DNA of 23,714 nucleotides from Priapulus caudatus (lineage: Eukaryota; Priapulida; Priapulimorpha; Priapulimorphida; Priapulidae), in assembly GCF_000485595.1 (NCBI RefSeq), contig NW_014577147.1:546246-569959 (forward strand), in the 5' to 3' direction. How positions within the stretch are numbered: the first letter of the stretch is position 1; each line of letters begins with the position of its first letter. The translations under genes were made by a program, and so were the position numbers. Shown in pieces: positions 1 through 9,595 of this stretch. Below the pieces are notes generated by a model, which saw only the letters and a list, made by a program, of their open reading frames with translations, made no database searches and was not told the origin of the DNA.

Positions 1-240
1 TAAATAATGATTTTTTGCGTTGATTCCGGCAACGCTACTTATATTATAGGCTAATCGCAGCCCAGCGGCTCTTTCCACACACCCAGCCTACGCGCTGACG
101 CACGCACGCCACGCACGGCACGCACAGCACGCAGCCAACGCACGCACGCACCACGCCACACACACACACAGCAAACACACACACACGACCAACTACAACC
201 ACACACACGACATAATTATATATAGTGTTGACTCACAATG
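1..240. repeat. CA/CGCA-rich low-complexity start of window
   Basis: From about 75 to 210 the plus strand is built of CACA and CGCA words with irregular one-base changes (acgcacgcacgccacgcacg and similar). No coding sequence is visible. The small irregular insertions resemble the noise in the satellite at the other end of the window, so part of the irregularity may come from sequencing. Confidence 0.6.
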
Positions 241-739
241 CTCCACGCGACGCAGCGGCATTATGTAAACGCACGATCGTAGGGGGCGCACACGACGTTT
301 CAGATATCAGAATCAGAATGCAATAATTTTCATAATGCAAACTAATCAGAACCGTTCTTAATTACAATTTATAATTCACGTTCACTTAGAAATGAGAAGA
401 CGCCGTGGCTGGTTGTGCCCGTAGTTGCCTATATACTTGATTGAACACCATACTTATTCATTACGCGGACGCGTAGTCGACATTACGATATTGATCAGAT
501 GGTGGGGCCATGGTTTTTATTGAATATACTGCCTTGGTAAATTTATTTCACCGCGTGTCAAAATCTCATGCGCGGGTAATCGCCTAATATACAGTACGCT
601 ACCGCCTGTTGATTTACCACTGACGAGTCCTGCTTTCGCTCATCATGGCTTTATCCCCTTTGAGCGAACGTGTCGAAAAACTCATCAATGTTCCTAATAG
701 GGCGAGGCACTGTCGACGAACCCGACCCACGGGGGAGCA
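241..739. other. Gene-free unique sequence
   Basis: Mixed-composition DNA with stop codons in all frames. I see no motif, repeat or splice-bounded open stretch that I can support. Confidence 0.5.
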
Positions 740-1097
740 CAGGGGAACGGAGGGGCCAAAGCGCACGCCGTAGAATGAGAGCGAGATGAGGGAGAGCGAG
801 AGGGAAGGCGAGAGACGAGACGAGACGGGCGCGCGAAATGGAGCGCGAGAAGAGAGAGTGACACATGCAGCGGAGTGAAGATAGTGAGAGAGAATGAGCC
901 ATACGGAGTGGGTTACCAAAGGCCGCGAAATGGACCTAACGTGACAGTTAAAGGAAGATGGAGAGACATGGCGATACAGAATTTACAAAAATAGCGATAG
1001 AGACTAGAAACGAGAGACGGAAACGGGAGTGGCACAGCATTGCCAGCCGACGAAAGACGAAGGAAGAGAGAGATAACGAGCGATAAATAGAGGAGAT

Positions 1098-1133
<36 letters not shown>

Positions 1134-1372
1134 AAGAAAGCGTGCGGGAGGAGCGAAGACACAGAGTAGTCTAAGGGAGACAGAGAAAGCGATTGAGACT
1201 TGGGGGAGACAGACCAGAAAGAGGGCAGAACAATAGAGCAGGGGTATATGATAACGAAACGATAGAAAGATAACAGGTAGCGGAAGGGGGGGCGGGGGGG
1301 GGGGGCAGAGAAAAGAAAGAAGGGAAATAAAAAAAAGAGCAGACTCGGCCAGGGTTCATAAGAAGATCAACC
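740..1372. repeat. Purine-rich (GA) tract
   Basis: The plus strand is strongly enriched in G and A for about 630 bases, made of gagag, gagac, gatag and gaaag words. It includes a pure (GA)n at 1100-1129 followed by three AAAG units. Open frames on the minus strand here are only serine/leucine-rich translations of the pyrimidine strand. Confidence 0.75.
1286..1305 (+). repeat. Poly-G run, G-quadruplex candidate
   Basis: Seven Gs (1286-1292), one C, then twelve Gs (1294-1305), inside the purine-rich tract. The run satisfies a G-quadruplex pattern on the plus strand. Exact run lengths are error-prone in assemblies. Confidence 0.7.
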
Positions 1373-1700
1373 TCTTGCGTCAGCCTTTTATCCACGGCGT
1401 CCTTAACTGCCGAACTGTATCACTGACTCTAAGCAGGAGCCTCGTAAACTAAGTCCCTACAGAAACCTCCGCCCTCGCGCGCATGCGCGGTGCGTGTGCA
1501 CTCAGCGCGATCAATGAATATCGAACTGACGTCTGTGCCGCTCAAAGGTAATCTATCGTATCTCTACTTCGGGGCGGCATGTAAGACAGGAGGTCGAGAG
1601 ACAAGAAGGATGCGATTCAGGTAATCCGATTCAATTCAAGTTCAAAGGTGCACGTACCGCCCCGTTCATGCAGTGTCATACAACGCATCATACGTTATTA
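1373..1700. other. Gene-free unique sequence
   Basis: Ordinary composition. It includes a short CpG-rich palindromic stretch near 1475-1500 (cgcgcgcatgcgcg). I see no gene. Confidence 0.45.
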
Positions 1701-1708
1701 ACACTTCG

Positions 1709-1797
1709 TATATATATATATATATATTATATATATAATATATCCATATATGCTTGCGTGCGTGTCGTGCGTGGCGTGCGTGCGTACGTGCATGGCG

Positions 1798-1830
<33 letters not shown>

Positions 1831-2015
1831 CGCGCGCAGCGCGCGTGTGTGTGTGTGTGTGTGTGTGCGCGCGGGCAGCGCGCGCAGTGTGTTGTGTGTG
1901 TGTGGTTGTGTGTCGTGTGTGTGTCGTGTGTGTGTGTGTTGTGTGTGTGTGTGTGTTGTGTGTGTGTGGTGTGTGTGTGTGTGTGTGTGTGTGTGGTAGT
2001 GCGTGTGCGTGTGCG
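1709..2015. repeat. Compound AT then GT/GC microsatellite
   Basis: (TA)n from 1709 to about 1750 is followed by roughly 260 bases of GT with interspersed GC blocks (gcgcgcgcagcgcgcg near 1827 and again near 1866). Alternating purine-pyrimidine sequence of this type is Z-DNA-prone. The open frames across it are valine/cysteine or threonine/histidine repeats with no protein meaning. Confidence 0.9.
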
Positions 2016-3315
2016 TATAGTAGAGGAATATATCTAATCATTATCCCGTTCTAGGTGATGCACTATATTGATTTACTAATCTAAGTTTTAACAAATCTGA
2101 TATCCTCTCCTTGCTGTCATTGGTGGCACATTGCTTATGCTAGTTGGCAGCACCGCTAAGCGGGCAACATTAGTCTTCAGTGGTTGTTTTCATGGTTTTG
2201 TGACATGCTCTGCACCAGTTACAATGTTGTATTGTAACAGCAATATAACAAATAATAATATCTCATGGAAAAAATGAGGAGGATAGTGGCTACCTACTCA
2301 GAAATACTAAACCCAGGCTAAATTTATCATGATAGTTTCACGCGATTTATCCCATTACTGGGGATTACTCCGTTAAGCAGTAAATTTTATCTTTGTAAGT
2401 ACTTTCAGAGTAAAGTATATCATTGGAAGTAATGATATTCACAATTGTTAGGTGCAATTAAAAGTGGATGTAGTATTACTGCGGCGCTGGTATACACTTG
2501 CTGCTGTATTGCACGCGTATACCTCGATTATTCGCTGCATTGAGCCAACGTTACATGAGAGGCATTTGACGAACAAATAAAACTGCTACATGAACGGCGC
2601 ATCTTCAATCTAATTCCAATTATGGATGCCTAAATGCACAAAGGAATAGTAGATATCGCGGGGCTAGCATAACAAAAGTAAATGTATGACGTAAAATTGG
2701 CGGGGATGTGACTTCCTTTGACAAGACGTTAATTAGGAGTAATAAACAAACGAATAAGTAGATCGCTAGATCGAGCTACGTTCGCGTGCTTCTCGAGCAC
2801 GTACGTAGATAATTTATATCAATCCATCAATCCATGTAAATGCTCTGTAGGAAATAGGTATGGATGGACAGAGGGGCAAGTAAACATACACATTGATAGA
2901 TTGATTGACTGGTCAATGATATTTTTACCGTTGTATGCGCCTACGTTCGATAAATGCCGCAGGGTATGCCAACATGCCTGACGAATCAATACAGGTCATT
3001 TCAGCGGAAAGGAGTTACACATGCATGGCTGGCTAACTGGCGCGATGATCCCACCCACTATAGGTGAGTGGTATGATTACAAGTGTTCGTTTTCAGCGAG
3101 GATCGTTTAGAGGGACGATCTCTGTATTGATATTTCCGTATCCTCAGACGATTCGGTAGCCATGCATTATCAAGGGGGGTCATTTCCCATTTCCGAGGGC
3201 TAAGTAGCGAGAAAATACCTTACAAAGAGAGAACCCTTCGACGGCTAAACTCCAGAACGCCCACATACACGTGTGTGCACTCACCTGCTGGTATACACGC
3301 ACGCACGCAGGCAAT

Positions 3316-3319
<4 letters not shown>
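2016..3319. other. Gene-free, AT-leaning unique sequence with small hairpins
   Basis: No open stretch looks coding. Two clear foldbacks occur. 2417-2438 has perfect 8-bp arms (ATATCATT / AATGATAT). 2776-2808 has arms of about 13-15 bp (CTACGTTCGCGTGCT against AGCACGTACGTAG). Confidence 0.5.

Positions 3320-3370
<51 letters not shown>
3320..3370 (+). repeat. (CA)n microsatellite
   Basis: About 25 uninterrupted CA units, preceded by ACGC words. Confidence 0.97.
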
Positions 3371-3374
<4 letters not shown>

Positions 3375-3479
3375 GCACATCGGAGAGATGCCAATAAACC
3401 GTAATTTTCGCATCAATCCCAGCAAAGGCTCGTGCGGCGATGGACGTGTGCGATAAATCACTACTTATTATCAACAGCA

Positions 3480-3860
3480 CTTTGCTAAATTGACACCGTA
3501 GAGAGGAGAGAAGCGAGATAGCGCGAATGAGAGAAGGAGCGAGAGAGTGAGTGAGAGAAAGAAAGAGAGGACTGGGTGGGAGTACGAGAGTGTGAGAGAA
3601 CGAGAGCGAGAGGAAGAGGAACAAACGTCGACAGTGATAGAGAAGGGGATTTCGAACGAGAGAGGAGACGGGATAGAGAGCGATGGAGATATGGGAATAT
3701 GAATAGATTGTGGAGGAGGAGAGAGCGAGAGAGAGCGAGTGTGAGCGCGCGCGAGAGAGAGAGAGAGGGGAGGAAGGGAAAAAAAAGGAGTGGGACAGAA
3801 AGAATGAAAGAGAGACGGGAATGAGAGAAAGAGGAAGAGAAGAAGAGGAACAGAATCCGT
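3480..3860. repeat. Second purine-rich (GA) tract
   Basis: About 380 bases of G/A-rich plus strand with the same gagag/gagcgag vocabulary as 740-1372 and the flanks of 8309-8458. The arginine/glutamate-rich plus-strand frame is a by-product of composition. Confidence 0.75.
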
Positions 3861-4592
3861 TGCCAGCGGCGAGGCGATGTCAGTAACTAATCATAACATG
3901 TCTTAAGACGATCCGTTTGCGTTATGCTAATGTACGATGATACTTGTGATACACACGATATACGCGTGCCTATATATACACACATACGCATACATGCATG
4001 TGTACGTATGCCTTACGCTGGTCCTGCCTGACCGCCTGCGTTGTATGTGAACGTACACGTGAACGTACACACATACGTGCACGTGCAGATAAACAATATC
4101 AGTGCGGGCCACTTGAGCTATGAAGCCATTAGTGTTTCACAGTTTGGCACGGATTGTACCGATGTACGGATGTTCATGCCTGTAGCAAATCATATTCAGA
4201 GGAATGACTACTCCAAGCAATCTCCTAGTGAAATTGCAAATAATGGCATTAAGTGCTATCTGATTTGCCGTCACGTGATTCTGTCAAATAATACAGTGTC
4301 GAAAGATAATTAGAGGCGTAGTATTTATCGGCAATTTCTGTCATATTACGACAGATCACGAAATTTAAATCGATGATTTATCGTGTCTTTTCCTAATCGT
4401 TCCTATATTTGCTAGACTATTCTGATACGTACGAGAGCTCCTTGCATAACACGAAGTGTATATAGTGAGGCTTAAACGTCATAGAACACTCGCACCTCAT
4501 TCGTTTCACCAATATGTGCACCGATCTGCATTCCTAGTTAGATTTGTTTGCATATGTCACTAGCGCGCTAACAAAACTAGCGCGTGATTTCC
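3861..4592. other. Gene-free stretch
   Basis: It includes a small ACGTACAC/ACGTGCAC-rich patch (4040-4088). An open plus-strand stretch runs from there to the stop at 4313, but it has no early ATG, no good acceptor and no recognisable domain, so I do not call it a gene. Confidence 0.4.
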
Positions 4593-4606
4593 GATCTCGC
4601 GAGATC
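4593..4606. promoter_or_regulatory. TCTCGCGAGA palindrome (BANP/Kaiso-type promoter motif)
   Basis: A 14-bp perfect palindrome GATCTCGCGAGATC contains the TCTCGCGAGA element known from CpG-rich animal promoters. A GTAAGT donor-like hexamer starts 28 bp downstream (4632). No open reading frame ties this to a gene, so promoter function is an inference from the motif alone. Confidence 0.3.
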
Positions 4607-4639
4607 CCATTGACCGCTTCCTGTCTCTACAGTAAGTTG

Positions 4640-5192
4640 CCTTTGTATACATATGGATATTGGTGCTAGTCGATACATATTTGCGTCACGAAACTGCGCG
4701 CACTTATTTTGTGGAAGCGTTTGAAAATTCTATTATCGCGAATCTCAAGATAACAGGCGCATTTATTGTGTTATATCCTACAACAGCAGAAACTCGCAAT
4801 AGTTTTTATGCTAAAGTAATCAGTAATATGTACATTTATCAGTGTATTTATAAATTTATCAGTTCATTTGAACTTATTTGAAAGATGGTTGATATAAGGC
4901 GTAGGCACATAGCAGCTTAGGTGATGCAACCGAGATTAGATGTATAGGTACAAAATCGGCCAAGGTATGCTGAGTTCATTTAGCTTTGTGACCATTCATA
5001 GTTTGTTATTGCACTGTCGCAGAAATTATAATCATTCACCGTCCTTTCACGGACAACAAACAAGTATTTTACCAGCGTTTATAATGCCTTTTCCAACGTT
5101 AACGCACATCTCGGACAAATTCGCTCGAAAAAATTACACCGTCACCCTCTGCCTCTCTCTCTCTCTCATCACTCTGATCTCTATACCGTAGT
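4640..5192. other. Gene-free stretch
   Basis: AT-leaning sequence with a short (TC)n near 5150-5168. Nothing coding is supported. Confidence 0.45.
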
Positions 5193-5267
5193 CGTACCGT
5201 AACGGTACCGTTTACGGTACGTAACCGTAACGTTTACCTAAACCGTAACGTTTTACGTTACGTACGG
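5193..5267. repeat. Palindromic ACCGTAACG-type repeat at gap edge
   Basis: 5193-5221 is a near-perfect 29-bp inverted repeat centred on GGTACC (CGTACCGT...ACGGTACG). It is followed by variants of CCGTAACGTTTAC up to the first N at 5268. The block is strongly self-complementary, which may explain why assembly failed here. Confidence 0.7.
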
Positions 5268-5959
5268 NNNNNNNNNNNNNNNNNNNNNNNNNNNNNNNNN
5301 NNNNNNNNNNNNNNNNNNNNNNNNNNNNNNNNNNNNNNNNNNNNNNNNNNNNNNNNNNNNNNNNNNNNNNNNNNNNNNNNNNNNNNNNNNNNNNNNNNNN
5401 NNNNNNNNNNNNNNNNNNNNNNNNNNNNNNNNNNNNNNNNNNNNNNNNNNNNNNNNNNNNNNNNNNNNNNNNNNNNNNNNNNNNNNNNNNNNNNNNNNNN
5501 NNNNNNNNNNNNNNNNNNNNNNNNNNNNNNNNNNNNNNNNNNNNNNNNNNNNNNNNNNNNNNNNNNNNNNNNNNNNNNNNNNNNNNNNNNNNNNNNNNNN
5601 NNNNNNNNNNNNNNNNNNNNNNNNNNNNNNNNNNNNNNNNNNNNNNNNNNNNNNNNNNNNNNNNNNNNNNNNNNNNNNNNNNNNNNNNNNNNNNNNNNNN
5701 NNNNNNNNNNNNNNNNNNNNNNNNNNNNNNNNNNNNNNNNNNNNNNNNNNNNNNNNNNNNNNNNNNNNNNNNNNNNNNNNNNNNNNNNNNNNNNNNNNNN
5801 NNNNNNNNNNNNNNNNNNNNNNNNNNNNNNNNNNNNNNNNNNNNNNNNNNNNNNNNNNNNNNNNNNNNNNNNNNNNNNNNNNNNNNNNNNNNNNNNNNNN
5901 NNNNNNNNNNNNNNNNNNNNNNNNNNNNNNNNNNNNNNNNNNNNNNNNNNNNNNNNNNN
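5268..5959. other. Assembly gap (692 N)
   Basis: Runs of N. Any reading frame drawn across it is meaningless. One side is a palindromic repeat; the other is 70 bp from a pentanucleotide array. Confidence 1.
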
Positions 5960-6030
5960 CATGCATCCCTTCTGAGCAAATGGTGCAGTGATGAGACTGT
6001 AGTGCTTGGACGCGAGCTCTCCAAAGTTGA

Positions 6031-6340
6031 CACAACACAACACAACACAACACAACACAACACAACGCAACGCAACGCAACGCAACGCAACGCAACGCAA
6101 CGCAACACAACACAACACAACACAACACAACACAACACAACACTTCACATTACAACAAAACACAACACAACACAACACAACACTTCATAACACAACACAA
6201 CACAACACTTCATAACACAACACAACACAACCAAACAACACAACCAAACAACAAAACACAACAAAATACAGCACAGCACAACACAACACAATACAACAGA
6301 ATACAACACAACACAGCACAACACAACACATCACATCTCA
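6031..6340 (+). repeat. (CAACA)n / (CAACG)n pentanucleotide array
   Basis: The array starts at 6031 with CAACA units. It switches to a homogeneous block of about eight CAACG units (about 6064-6105), returns to CAACA, then degenerates. Near 6142, 6181 and 6205 units are broken by a shared CACTTCA insert. After 6220 CAACCAAA, ACAAA and AGCAC variants accumulate. Block-wise homogenisation is typical of slippage or unequal exchange. Confidence 0.95.
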
Positions 6341-6683
6341 ACATAGCGCACGCACGCGCGCACGCACACGCAATGCAACACAAAGCAACGCGTGTACCTA
6401 TAGACGCATGTACAGCGATCGTGATTGTAGCATGTGTGCATGCGCGGCAGTACACAAGACCTCACGGTCACGCTCGCACGGCGTCTCATCATCTTGATGT
6501 GCGTTGCGTGGTACGTCGTTGATCTAATGACCGGGCGAAGCACGCTGGCCGCCGTGTATCGACCAACCCCACTCCGCCGGTCACGATCACGCACCGGACA
6601 CACGGACACACGGACACACGGACACACGGGCGCACGATGCTGGTGCACGAGGCAGATTATATCAAGAGCTAATAATACATTAC
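6341..6683. other. Gene-free stretch with 8-mer repeat
   Basis: CGCACG-rich sequence, then unique DNA. Four units of CGGACACA lie at about 6594-6630. No gene is supported. Confidence 0.5.
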
Positions 6684-6836
6684 AATGTATATGTACAATG
6701 TATATGTACAATGTATATGTACAATGTACAATGTACATATGTACAATGTACATATGTACAATGTACATATGTACAATGTACAACGTATATGTACAATTAC
6801 AATGTATATGTACAATAGTATTATAATAATACAATG
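6684..6836. repeat. Palindromic TGTACA minisatellite
   Basis: Tandem units of about 13-15 bp, first acaatgtatatgt-like, then aatgtacatatgtac. Each of the later units contains the perfect 14-bp palindrome TGTACATATGTACA. Both strands therefore read almost the same and single strands could fold into cruciforms. Confidence 0.9.
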
Positions 6837-7554
6837 TGTACAATGGGAAAACGGGGAAATAGAGCTATTTTATGGGAAAATTACTCTATGTTAAATTGAT
6901 TACGTCAATTTTCTATGGTGTACATTTGTGAAATTTTTGTTGCAATTTTTTTACATGAAAAGTAAGTACTAATGGCACTAAATGTATCCTCACATGATTA
7001 CCTAATAAGTTGTTTTTTAACTAGTTAAAAATCAAAAAACGACATTAAATGCTTGGCATGGGCTATATATGAGTCACGAGTGTTTGTTCACATGGAACGG
7101 AATAGCAAAATAGGAAGTTTAATCCAGCAGTTTAACCATAAAAAGTGAATAGAATCACTTACATTTTGTGAAAACATGGACATCATGTTTTACATTTTAC
7201 TATTTACCGTGACGTAATCACTTTAAACGCTTTTCTAAAACATGTGAGTAGTATTACGCAGCATTCTTTCCTCTCTAAAACAAGACCAACCGCTTTTCTC
7301 TACGTCACTCCTAGGCTGAGATATTGAATTGTAATCTAACCTCATACAAACGTTACGGTTGTGTAGGAAACGCGTTGGACACATGTCTCTTGCGCCTAAA
7401 ATCAACTTCCGTATTTTGCCTATCGTTTCCCGTCGCCGCTTGGAGCGCTGATAATTGACGTGATGCGCCAAAATTATGTCTTCTTACTACACCATATTAA
7501 CTGAGTAGCGCCCTGAAGAATCAATTGGAAAAACATAACCGGTTCCATGATTAC
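6837..7554. other. Gene-free AT-rich stretch with foldbacks
   Basis: No coding signal. It contains an 18-bp perfect palindrome TTTTTAACTAGTTAAAAA (7014-7031) and a hairpin with 8-bp arms AAAACATG / CATGTTTT (7171-7191). A weak AAAGTGA inverted match lies outside the second hairpin, so a decayed foldback element is possible but unproven. Confidence 0.45.
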
Positions 7555-7633
7555 CACAGGCACTTGGAACGTTTCAATAATAAAACGATGGTAAATAAAC
7601 ACGACACGTATTTACTACCAAAGTCTTAATGTT
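7555..7633 (+). repeat. Dispersed repeat DR78, copy 1
   Basis: About 79 bp (cacaggcacttggaacg... to ...aatgttt) matching 17121-17197 with few substitutions and small indels, same strand, 9.6 kb apart. The core holds an inverted repeat TGGTAAATA / TATTTACTACCA and AATAAA hexamers. Flanks are unrelated, so this is an interspersed element rather than a large duplication. Family unknown to me. Confidence 0.75.
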
Positions 7634-8240
7634 TCCCTATCTACACTCTCCTTCGCCTATTATTACCGATAATTTCCTGTAAATGCCGTTCAAATTCTCC
7701 TCAATTCTCCGCAACACATAAGTACACAGCATGCACGCCGCTGTGCACAAACAGCAAAATTATAGAGTTTTAATTTGTTGTCGGCGTGCGTGCGGTGTAC
7801 TTGAAAATCTGAAATACATGTATATATAATAATTATATATCCATGTTTTTGCACGAAAATTAACGTTTCTCGTACATTCTAGCTCGATACAATCATTCAG
7901 TATTGATTTTTTTTTCGATAACACGCAACGTAGCGTGCGCACTCGCCGCGTGCGTCGCAGCGTTTTCAAACAATGTTCGTAATTGGTTAATGTGAAATGT
8001 CGCACGCTCCGTGAGGCGCGAGTTACACGGGGATTGAACAAAGCGAGGCTGACGTGAAAGGGAAACACGCGGGTCACCGCCGCCAGCAGCTGGGGAACGT
8101 AGATCGTCGGGTGGTAAGAATAAATTCTGCTGCACTGGCGTATAGTCTCGCTGATTCGCTGCGTGTATTCAGTGGTCTGCTTCTACGCGGCGTAATTTAC
8201 ATGAAGCCTCTATATATGATGTTTTTCTTTGCTTATGACC
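7634..8240. other. Gene-free stretch
   Basis: Mixed sequence with AT-rich 7810-7840 and CpG-rich 7920-8100. I find no splice-bounded open frame I can defend. Confidence 0.45.
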
Positions 8241-8306
8241 GTGTGCGTGTGAAGGGAGAAAGCGAGCGATAGAGAAAACAAAGAGAGTGAGTGAGATGGA
8301 GAGATA

Positions 8307-8388
<82 letters not shown>

Positions 8389-8405
8389 GTATGTTATGTG
8401 TGCGG

Positions 8406-8448
<43 letters not shown>

Positions 8449-8698
8449 AGAGAGAGAGAACATAACATGAAAGAGAGCAATGAAAAAGGATGGAAAGAGA
8501 TAGAGAGATAGGGGATCAGGAAGTACATATATGAGATTCTATGATAAGCGTGAGTGAAAAACAGATGGAAGGAGATGAGTAAAAGAAATGGAGATAGAAA
8601 TAGAGACTGGTACGATAAGGAGAACGAATTGAAGAGAATGAGGTCTATTTACGTCGTCGCCCGTTAGTCCGTATGTGCTTGCCTCTCCTTGTGAGCTT
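8241..8698 (+). repeat. (GT)n/(GA)n microsatellite inside purine-rich flanks
   Basis: Purine-rich DNA leads into about 37 GT units (8309-8383), an interrupted GC/AT patch, a second (GT)n (about 8409-8444) and (GA)n (8445-8458). It then continues as GAGA/GATAG-rich DNA to about 8640. Structure and vocabulary match 740-1372 and 3480-3860. Confidence 0.95.
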
Positions 8699-8702
8699 TT
8701 AA

Positions 8703-8822
8703 AGGACAATTGAAGTCAAATTTTCTAACGTTTTTATACATAGAAATACATTCAATAACGTATTCCATTTCAAATCCGGCGCCCAATTAGTAATAAACAC
8801 TGAATAGTAATCTAGGTCATGT
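8703..8822 (+). repeat. Left terminal inverted repeat
   Basis: About 120 bp pairing with 9462-9591. Identity is high throughout, including the shared aatccggcgcccaatt and agtaatctaggtcatg words. The main difference is a roughly 10-bp insertion in the right copy (ctTCTGTaacg region). Confidence 0.9.
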
Positions 8823-9065
8823 ATATGTCGCTTATGTAAACATAGTGCGTGCGGTGGTTAAATATTCGATGTTTTTTGTTATTTCTCATGCTTATTTATC
8901 ATGTCAAGACACAAACATGTAGCCTGTAAATGTACTTATATTCATGTACATACATATTATCTGTGTGGATAATGCATTCACGGTATATGTACATGACTTG
9001 CGTAGATACATGTGATTCTGACCGAGCGTGATAAGCCCGGTGATCAGTGTACTCGCATGACTCAC

Positions 9066-9408
9066 CTGGTCTAGCGTCGAACTGGTCTACAATAACCCTG
9101 GTCTTCTCATTCTCATGGCAGCATATACATTCAGGTGCCGTACTCATTAATTCACAAACACCACAATAACACCAGTATTTGTCTACAGTCCTATCGGGTA
9201 CCAAAGCTTCCATTCCGCCATGTTGTGACTGTTCTGATTCTTGAGAAGTTTGTGCCGACTCTTCGCGTTCCCTTTTCAGACGATTCTCCTCAATGTCTTC
9301 TTGTTTATATTCAGACTCAAATCTATATCCAACTGGTAAATCACTATAAATATCATCATCATCTGAGTAATCACTAGAATCATTGAAATTATCGCTTTCT
9401 GTTTCCAT
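9066..9408 (-). CDS. P2X7 receptor C-terminal-domain-like first exon
   Basis: Seen: from the first ATG (9408) an open frame of 114 codons plus one base runs to CTAGACCAG|GTGAGT, a perfect donor (exon ends 9066, phase 1). Residues 1-63 are acidic and polar (SDYSDDDDIYSD at 11-22, then Glu/Lys/Gln/Ser-rich). YRFESEY at 28-34 resembles the YxFEPE word of P2X7-like invertebrate proteins. Residues 79-99 hold WCYCGVC then ECICCHE (Cys 80, 82, 85, 94, 96, 97). Known: this Trp-Cys-x-Cys-Gly-x-Cys plus Cys-Cys pattern begins the P2X7 intracellular zinc-binding (ballast) domain, also found without the channel in many invertebrate proteins. Inferred: only the domain's start is present; the rest would be in downstream exons. 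If unspliced, the frame continues to a stop at 8899 (169 residues). An in-frame stop lies upstream of the ATG, supporting this start. The exon is embedded in a TTAA transposon. Confidence 0.75.
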
Positions 9409-9454
9409 CTTATACTCAACTTGCGTTAGCGTGGCGTCGCTCAACTTGGGGCCG

Positions 9455-9462
9455 TGACGTCA
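9455..9462. promoter_or_regulatory. CRE palindrome TGACGTCA
   Basis: Perfect CRE/ATF site in the context gTGACGTCAc, 47 bp upstream of the exon's ATG and at the inner border of the right TIR. It is well placed to act as the element's own promoter; that role is inferred. Confidence 0.5.
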
Positions 9463-9591
9463 CATGACCTAGATTACTATTTATGTGTTTATTACTAATT
9501 GGGCGCCGGATTTGAAATGAAATACGTTATTGAATGTATTTCTATGTATAAAAACGTTACAGAAGTTTGAAAATTTGACTTCAATTGTCCT
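9462..9591 (-). repeat. Right terminal inverted repeat
   Basis: About 130 bp, partner of 8703-8822. Its inner edge overlaps a perfect CRE palindrome (9455-9462) that lies upstream of the exon. Confidence 0.9.
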
Positions 9592-9595
9592 TTAA

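Larger units (their letters stand above)
8703..9591 (-). mobile_element. TTAA transposon carrying a P2X7-tail-like exon, intact copy
   Basis: An 889-bp element bounded by TTAA on both sides (8699-8702 and 9592-9595), with long terminal inverted repeats starting AGGACAATTGAAG. TTAA target duplication is used by the Kolobok and piggyBac superfamilies. The termini do not begin with the CCY usual for piggyBac, so I favour Kolobok-like. There is no transposase; instead it carries one exon (minus strand, 9066-9408) ending in a consensus splice donor, plus about 160 bp of what looks like intron start. It is therefore non-autonomous. The cargo may be a captured host exon or a leftover of a larger autonomous relative. 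Confidence 0.85.

Noticed and set aside
1668-2054. Val/Cys-rich plus frames and Thr/His-rich minus frames
   Set aside because: Translation of GT microsatellites; same for 3220-3624, 8233-8511 and 19828-20211.
4089-4313. Open plus-strand stretch after a CAG, 74 codons
   Set aside because: The acceptor lacks a pyrimidine tract, there is no ATG near the start and no domain is recognised.
5212-6178. Minus-strand frames of about 300 residues across the N gap
   Set aside because: They consist of unknown residues from the gap plus translated CAACA repeats; no real coding sequence.
7235-7471. 78-codon basic minus-strand frame
   Set aside because: Starts with TTG and has no domain or splice signal.
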